A program made the position numbers and the translations under genes. From NCBI GenBank assembly GCA_947846985.1, contig CANTUZ010000001.1, positions 171,592,447 to 171,656,446 on the forward strand: a DNA stretch of 64,000 nt, in the 5' to 3' direction. Origin of the DNA: Fratercula arctica (lineage: Eukaryota > Chordata > Aves > Charadriiformes > Alcidae). Shown here one piece after another: positions 57,127-64,000 of this stretch. Position 1 is the first letter of the stretch, and each line of letters starts with the position of its first letter. The notes beneath the pieces are model-generated. The model saw only the letters and a program-made list of their open reading frames with translations. It was not told where the DNA came from and did no database searches.

Positions 57127-57127
57127 A
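57090..57127. repeat. AAAT tetranucleotide microsatellite
   Basis: About nine uninterrupted AAAT units lie in the SLC38A1 intron. Confidence 0.95.
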
Positions 57128-59793
57128 GGTAGGGGGAAGGTAATCCAATGGATTCAACAGAGAAATTTTCCCAGGATTTTGCTTTTTATAAACATTCTTT
57201 CATTTCAGGGTGTTTTTTTCCCCTACCGCATATGAAAGGGAACATATGTTGGAATACTGGAATTTCTAGTTAAACTGTGACATGCATCTGCTCTGCTTAA
57301 TAGATATGCTTAGAACACGAGCTATTCATTGTCACAGAATGTTGTATATTTGACCTTTATAAATATGACACGAATGAAGTGAAATGACTGTTTACTGCAG
57401 TCTCTCCCAGCCCTCCCAAGGACCAGAGGCCACTGTGACAGGTGCTGTGGAAAAGCGCAGTAGGACCGTCTGTGCCACCAAAGCTTTGTGACTCCCTGAC
57501 AAGCATGAAATCCATTTGCACTGTTTGTTGTCTTCATTTCAAACACTTTACTCATCATTAAAAGACATAACCTGTTCTTATATGTTTCTGCTTTCCTATT
57601 GTGCTTCCTACATCACAGCTGAGTATGAGCAGCTTATACAAAACTTTTCAGATACGTTAATAAAATACCCTGGCCAAAAAATAATCAGCTCATCCTTGCC
57701 ATGAATGAAGCCTCATGGTTAGCTTGGAAAGAACTTCTTCATCTAATTCGTTTCCTGGTTTGATTTAGCGCAAAGTAGAAACTTAGTTTTATTGATAAAG
57801 TGGTTTTGAAAGGACCATGTTTAACTACGGTTTCCGAATTTAATTTATTAGAGGACTTAAATGAGAAATGTTCGATTAAGGTGATATCCCCGAGCTAATC
57901 ATTTTGGCTAAGCAGAGTTAGCCAAAAAACATTTAGCCATCTCAGGTATGTTTAAATGTAATTAAATTAAAGTGATATTTGACAATGCCTTAAATCTTGG
58001 TTAGGGAGAGCTAGCTTTGCCAAGATGTCAGAACTTTATCCTTAGGCAGCTTCTTAAACTGAGCTCTAGCTTGAGCAACAGCAAAGATTTCCAGGGCAGG
58101 CAGGAACAAGTAATGCAGGAAAAACCTTGTTCTGGCTTATACTATGAAACTTGGACCAGATCTGGGCATACCTACTAACAACCCTGTTAACTGAACAAGG
58201 GGTGCTGATAACTTACTAGTTGCTGTCAACCGAGACAGACATTCAGCCAGCAGCTTCCTGAGAGCACCATCGTAGTTACGGATAAGGGGTAGGGCATCTA
58301 ATTACCGGTTTACCATTATGTGCAGAGATGGCAAAGTTTTATAGCCAGGACGCATAGTTAAAAGACACCAAAGCCATGTCTGGATTTGATGTGAGTCTAT
58401 CAACATTCCCAGAAGAAATTCAACATCTGCCAGCAAAGAAAAAACCCTCCCAGTACAGACCCTTCCAAACAACATCCCCTCCCCACATACAACTACATAT
58501 ATAAATGCATATTTAGGTCCATAATAGGCTGGAAATCCGAAGAAAGCTAGAGAATTCTTCTCCAAGATCAAGAAATATTTGGGGTTTAAAACCAGACCTG
58601 GAATCAGCTCCTCACTGGTATACATTCCTCAAAAGACCCTTCAAAACTGTGCTCTACATTGAGCTTGAAAAATTCTGCGCTGGGAGAAAAATATGTTTAA
58701 AATTACATACAGAGTGCAAAATCAAACAGGTTGAAACAACAACAAAAAAGTTAGTTGAAAATTACAGATCTAATCTAAAGCTCAAGTGAAATCAACAGAA
58801 AAAGTCACACAGATGCTGATGGACTTAGGAGTTTCACAAGGCCTCACACCATGTGCCAGGCAGCACAACACGATTTCTTCCGTTAACCTCTTATTCCACG
58901 GAGACAAGGGGTTTGCCAAAATAGTCATAGAAAGGGAATAACCACATCCTTTCAGGATGCGTTTGGTGAGGCGTACGGAGCAGGGTCTGCCTGTGCGCTC
59001 ATCAGCCGTGTCGGCGCTTGCACGGGGCAGTGGCCACAGGCGGCTCAGCCCCAGCCCCAGGGGACACGCTGATGGGGCTGCGCTGGTGCCAACGTGCTGC
59101 TGCGCTGGAAGCTGTGGGCAGCGCGAGCTGTCTTGAAACTCTTGGTTTAGAGAGGGAGAGGAACATGAACACACCGGGATATATCGGGCAAAATATTCAT
59201 GCATGAATACATAGCTATCCCGCGAGCACCCTGGCAGAGGGATAATAGATAACCGTAATGGACTACATCCTACGAGCAAATGATGAAAAACATTATCCAG
59301 AAGGAAATGGAAAATTGTGGAATATGTTCATCTGCCCCAGGAGCCAGAACGGTTATCAGAAATTGTCTCTCTGAGTTTCTGATGCTCTTTCCTCACCCCA
59401 CTTTTCTTCTTCCCTTTGCAGGCAGTCTGGATCCGACCCAGACCTTGCCATGCTTCCTACGCCCTAACTCCACAAAGCACATCGTGACCGCTGAGGATCA
59501 GGCACATACGGCACACTCCTTCCCCACCCTCCATAAACATTCACTGAAAGATGAAGCGCTAACAGGGTTTTTCCCCGTTAACAGTTACTGGTGGCACCAG
59601 CCAAAGCGCTGGGGAGGCACAGCCAGCCCGGTACAGCCACTCCTTCTCCTCTCAAGGATATAAATCCTCAGCAGGCTCCAGGCAGCGAATTTACCACTGT
59701 CAGCCCCTGAGATCCTCGCCTTACGAAGTGAGCCAGCAGGAAAGCAAGCAGGTTGATACTGGAACTGTTTTGTTTTGGCAAAGTTGGAGGGGC

Positions 59794-59858
59794 TTTTTTT
59801 TCTTATTCTTGTCTTTTTTTTTTTCTTTTTTTCCTCTCTCTTTTTTTTTTTTTTTTTT
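59794..59858. repeat. T-rich pyrimidine tract
   Basis: Long T runs broken by C lie in the SLC38A1 intron, just before the CpG-rich patch. On the minus strand this is a poly-purine tract. Confidence 0.9.
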
Positions 59859-59929
59859 ACAGAAGTGGTTTGCGTTTCGTTTTGGCACTTTCCATCAAAG
59901 CAGTTGCATCAGAAAATTCCTGACCAGCT

Positions 59930-60120
59930 CTAATCTTCATCGGTGCAGCTGCGCTGCGGTCGCAGGGCTACACGGCGCAGCTGGCGACTGCCCCAGGACT
60001 TCCCCGGGCGGGCGGCGGGGGGCCAGGCTGGCACCCTCCTGCCGGGCGGGGGCCATCGCCCACGCCGCCAGCCAGGTCCCCTGCTCCGTCCCGGGGTACG
60101 GCCAGCTGGTTTTGTTATGT
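59930..60120. promoter_or_regulatory. Small CpG-rich patch inside the SLC38A1 intron
   Basis: About 190 bp of GC-rich, CpG-dense sequence stands out against AT-rich surroundings. Possible roles are an internal promoter, an enhancer, or simply a GC-rich spot. No coding exon is recognised; open frames crossing it on both strands look like chance. Confidence 0.35.
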
Positions 60121-61292
60121 GCATCATGTGGCCAATACTCCGTGCTTATTCCTGCCGAGCTCCCTGTCCACCCACACGGCCACAAGAGCCGCAGGGCTCT
60201 ACCCTCGCTTGGGAAAAAACAGCTGTTAATTTTGTTTTTTACACTAGAAAGTGAGCTCCTCCGGGTAGCCAGAGAAGCTGCTGCCAAAAGGAAGAAAGGG
60301 CAATAGAAGAGGTTTTTAAAGACCATAAACACAGGCGGTGGCAGCCCAGCCATAACCCAGCAGGAGGATGGGCTGGCAGAGGCTTCCCAGTAGCACCAGT
60401 GCTGGGCAGGGCTGGATCCTCACGCAGGCACCGGCCGGCCGGTGTGCTCCACCTCCCTTTGCAATGTTTGAACAGGAAGTTTGATCAAAAAACAGCTTCT
60501 TGTTTTACAGCTCACAAAACCCAAACAGGGTCCGTCAGCAGGTCTTTGCTATGAACAGGGCAGCTCAGCACCTGTTGGAGGCTGGTAGAAAGGGCTGAAG
60601 AACCGCTCTCAGGTGGAACTGCCTGCTCCTTGAAATGACCAGACAGCTTATAGGAAAAGCCTACAGCCTAATTTAAACATACACAATGATTTTTACCAAT
60701 ATTGATAAACAGATGCATTTTTTAAACTTGACACGGGTTAGGTATACATCTCGCTATTCCCAGCTCCTCGCCACCCTGACTTCAGGGAGCGACAGCCGCT
60801 GCCCAGTTTACCCGGCCGAATTGCGGACATGGACCAGGGCTGCATTTGCTGCCAGCAATACCAGCCGTAAATCCCCAGGGGCTTGGGTGCAGGGAGGTGG
60901 CCAGGCAGGTTAAAATTGTCATATCAGAGATCAAAGGTCAAGAAAGAGATTTGCCCCAAATTATGCCGTTGGTCTCATTGTATTAATTATTGTTACTTCT
61001 TTGCTGTGTGCAAGCAGACATTTCAAAATGTTGGCTTTTTGCTACATTATATGTTTGTGCATTTTATTAGACTAATTTGAAAGATTCAAAACGATGAATA
61101 AATTGCCACTCTGTTTGCTTTATCTGCTGTTGCAGCCTATGCCCAACAGATGTCACATATGAAATTCAAATTACATCTTCAAATGGAGCATGACTTGGTA
61201 ATGAATAATTCAAGACGTATACTGAAAATTAGAATGCTGTTTTTAAACAGTGTGTTTCTTAGCACAGGCAGCGTCAGTGGAAAAATACTCAC

Positions 61293-61411
61293 CTATTTAT
61301 CTGGCCGTTTTCTACCTCTGTGAAATCATTTGAATCATTGCTGATGTTATCATCTTCAGGGACAGTCATATTCTGCAATTCAGTCAGCTCTAATCCAGCT
61401 TTGAAAGGCAT
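61293..61411 (-). CDS. SLC38A1: SLC38A1 first coding exon
   Basis: The coding part encodes MPFKAGLELTELQNMTVPED, then DNISNDSNDFTEVENGQIN and two bases of a serine codon, followed by a GTGAGT donor. This is the acidic cytosolic N-terminus of SLC38A1; mammals, as I recall, begin MMHFKSGLELTEL, so the first residues differ while the rest is conserved. The start is supported by an in-frame TAA 15 codons upstream (61,454-61,456) and a purine at -3. The three SLC38A1 exons total 311 nt (103 codons plus 2 nt) with no break, out of about 490 codons usual for the family. The next exon lies 8.5 kb away. Confidence 0.95.
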
Positions 61412-61505
61412 CCTGGGTGAGGAACTGTACGTATCCAAGAGTTTCTCCAAATATTAGTGCTCTGTTGGTATCTTGTGAGTAAACTGCAGCCACAGTGCCA
61501 GCAAC
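61412..61505 (-). other. SLC38A1: SLC38A1 5' UTR part of the start exon
   Basis: On the minus strand a strong pyrimidine tract ending TTTTATTTAG places the exon's 5' border at 61,505. The 94 nt before the ATG hold an in-frame stop and no other ATG. The gene therefore has at least one further non-coding exon upstream, beyond or near the right edge of the window. Confidence 0.7.
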
Positions 61506-64000
61506 CTAAATAAAACACAAGAAAAAACCCAAAGATCTATACCACCACCACCAGACAGCATTACCAGAAGAAACCAGTGAAACCTCGGCAGGAGGGACTG
61601 TCCTTACCAACCAAATTTGTATTGTTAGAAGGACCTCGGGTTACAACCCAAATGCATTGCAGAACAGTAGTAACCTTATATGCCTTAATGAGATCAACTT
61701 CACTAATCTTACAAATTTACCTAGTCCCGCAACCAACTGCTGAAGACGGTACTGGTATTTACAAACTACTGAGCAAACCAATCCTATTTGTTCCAGGAAA
61801 AAAGCTTAACCACCTACAAATTAAGGAATAAAAATTATTTGCTTGTCCAAGTCCCATTTCAGTATTCCGTGTTCAACTTCTGTATGTTCTCCACGTTGCC
61901 TCTTACTTAAAAATATAAATTAGCTCGTGTCCGTGCTGTTGCTAAGTGGATGGAACAGAGAGATAGAGTCATCCCAGCACTCTGTTCTGCTGGTATTTGT
62001 ATTCCAGGTATTTGAATACGTTAAGGTTTTTTGGTAAAGAGTATGTGCAGAGGTTGCTTTGCGTATGGTTAAACTTACTCTGAACAGACAAAAAGAAACC
62101 CCTGAGCTCACGTACCATAGGAAGAAAGAGTAATGTGTACCTTGTGTCAAGCAGTTATTAGCTAGAGATCAGGTGATCTCTCCTCTGATAGATGTGTTGC
62201 TTAAAAGCACCAAGAATAACACCAAAGGCAGATCACACAAGTCTGCTACGGTGACATATTTCCTCATGAGCAATGCAAATCAACTGAAAGACCAATATTT
62301 TCCGGCGTCCGAACACTCTTGGCTGAGCTACAACTCCAGCGTGGTGCTGGGGCAACAGGATGTTATTCACAGACAAGCTCCTGCACCACAACCCCTCTCA
62401 ATTCCCATTTTGTGAATGAATTTTCTGCAGTATTGGCAAACAACAAGTCACCCTGGGGTACGCAGTGAATGCTCAGATGCCAGATTAATTCCGGGATATT
62501 TTCAAATTCTTGGGGCTACCTCAAAACCATCAAACTGCTCGCACGCAACCAAAGAAGCAGGAGCATCCCTGGCTCTTGCAGGGCACTACGTCAAGGCAGA
62601 AGGATGTAGTTCACTTCTTCAGTTATGACATCTGCCTGTTTCAAATTAAGTTTACAAGACCCAGTACTTCTGGTTTATACCACATCCCTACCACGCAGAA
62701 AAGGCCTTTGCAAATGAGCTCGTTTTCCCCCTGTAAATACTTTCTCAGAAACGTAATTCTGTCTTGAAGTTTACATGTGCTCTCAACGTTTCCTCAAGAG
62801 CCCAAACTGTCCAAATTTCAGGTGCAAAGTTTAAAGGTAAGCCTCGAGGCTTAGAGCAGGGCAGGATCCGCTCTTTTCTCCTGAAGGAGCAACTAAGCAG
62901 GTTTTGGGGTGGCAGACAGGGCCTGGTACAGCCTGGTGCGAGGACTGGGGGGAGGGAATGTGAGCTGGGTCCTTTTCAACCGCTCAACAGAAGAGATTTC
63001 GACTAGAGATACCAGGGGAGCGACGGCTTGGGTATTAAAATGTTGGCACAATAGAAGAAGAAAAAAAAAAAAAAAGGATTTAAGCTGTGATAAATAAATG
63101 CTGACTGGCAAGCACAGGGTGCTTTTAGCAGTGACATTCTGGAACAGTCTTCCCGGAGACTGTGGGGATAAAATAGTCTACCTATTTTGGAAGAGAAGCA
63201 CTATCTTTTTATAAAAGGATAAAGCCACAGGAGACGGTGACTGCTGAGGTGGCAAGGACCGAGCCTGCTGAATCCTGAAGCTTCTTGTGACCAGGAGTTC
63301 CTAAAATAAACAATTCCTTAATAGACGTGACAACCTCTGTACCGAGATCTGTATCCCCTGGCGTTTAAAAACCCGTGTCAAGGTTTGCCTAAGATTCAAG
63401 CAGAGCAGCTTTCCCTTTGGGCACCGTTTTGCATCGTGGTCTCCGAGGAGGATTTTCAGAACTGCCTTGACATTGCCTGTGCTTAATAAATTCCCCATTA
63501 AGTGCTTCAGAAGCAGGTGCTGAAATTAGCGCTCCGGTGAGGTAAAGAGCGTGCCGGAGAGCAGACTTCCCAGCTCACCGAGGTGCAGCTCCTGCTTCGC
63601 GCCGTTCTGCCCCTCTGGAGCTGAAACGCTGCAAGGCCGGACCGGCAAGAAAACAGCTCGCCGCTTTATTCGCAAGGAATCTTTGCGATGAATAAATGAC
63701 AAACTTTTTTGTTTGTTTGTTTGTTTAACCAAAACTCCTGACTCTGCAAAAAAAAAACCCGATTGAATGAAGGTGCAGCAGAAGCTCGGTGCAAGCAGTG
63801 CCAGCTGAAGCACCAGCCATCATTTCGGCAGATCCCGGGTTTCAGGCAGATGAGCTGCCCCTGGAGCAGCAGGACAGCAGACACAACTTTGAATCTGCCT
63901 CGGCTTCTTGCTAGGTTAAGTGATTTATTAAAAAAAACCAAAACACCACCACCACCACCAAACAAACCCCTGAAACCAAAAAAATTGTGGGGTGAAACAG
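61506..64000 (-). other. SLC38A1: SLC38A1 upstream intron or 5' flank
   Basis: No coding exon is seen. The region carries a short poly-A tract near 63,060, a TTTG repeat (63,706-63,726) and a CCA repeat near 63,943-63,960. CpG density rises at about 63,520-63,680, but I see no convincing first exon or promoter. Confidence 0.5.
63706..63726. repeat. TTTG repeat
   Basis: About four TTTG units follow a T run near the right edge of the window. Confidence 0.85.

Larger units (their letters stand above)
52777..61292 (-). other. SLC38A1: SLC38A1 intron (8.5 kb) after the start exon
   Basis: The intron has consensus splice ends on the minus strand. It holds the CR1 copy at 53,600-54,366 with possible LTR-like flanks, an AAAT microsatellite (57,090-57,127), a T-rich tract (59,794-59,858) and a CpG-rich patch (59,930-60,120). 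The longest open frames (58,782-59,279 minus; 59,728-60,306 plus) match nothing I know and look like chance. The rest shows nothing recognisable. Confidence 0.8.

Noticed and set aside
58782..59279. 165-codon minus-strand open frame in the SLC38A1 intron
   Set aside because: No family recognised, no splice pattern, mixed composition; probably chance.
59728..60306. 192-codon plus-strand open frame
   Set aside because: It is built on a poly-T tract (Phe/Leu run) and a CpG-rich patch.

Overview
This is bird nuclear DNA, not microbial. Two multi-exon vertebrate genes are recognisable, and the interspersed repeats are CR1 LINEs, some ending in the ATTCTATGA-type tail typical of avian CR1. I cannot name the species.

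Layout. 1-22,990: intergenic DNA upstream of ARID2, holding a decayed antisense CR1 (about 5,680-8,050), a short CR1 3' tail (about 14,520-14,752) and simple repeats; I recognise no host gene. 22,990-23,770: a detached CpG island that may be a divergent promoter. 25,080-27,520: the ARID2 CpG island, 5' leader and exons 1-2. ARID2 (+ strand) is present only as coding exons 1-3 (26,405-26,496; 26,657-26,750; 27,892-27,989), the first 94 codons plus 2 nt. From 27,990 to 48,955 lies AT-rich ARID2 intron 3, with old CR1 and SINE-like remnants. 48,956-49,440 is a run of 485 N.

Right of the gap, SLC38A1 (amino-acid transporter SNAT1) lies on the minus strand. Its translation start exon is at 61,293-61,505, followed by exons at 52,701-52,776 and 52,021-52,136. 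The exons from TM2 onward are absent. The 8.5-kb intron holds a fairly intact CR1 fragment (53,600-54,366), perhaps nested in LTR-like sequence, and a small CpG-rich patch near 60 kb.

The two genes converge, each showing only its 5' part, with a 485-N gap between. In mammals the rest of ARID2, all of SCAF11 and the 3' part of SLC38A1 lie between these points, so the gap most likely hides a large missing segment or marks a bad join. The genes do not form a functional unit: ARID2 is a chromatin-remodelling (PBAF) subunit and SLC38A1 is a plasma-membrane Na+-coupled glutamine transporter. I found no CRISPR array, operon, mobile defence system or other clearly new system. The most interesting local biology is the ARID2 5' leader: short upstream ORFs, a perfect 20-bp TG/CA inverted repeat, a GCC repeat and three oligo-T tracts just before the start codon.
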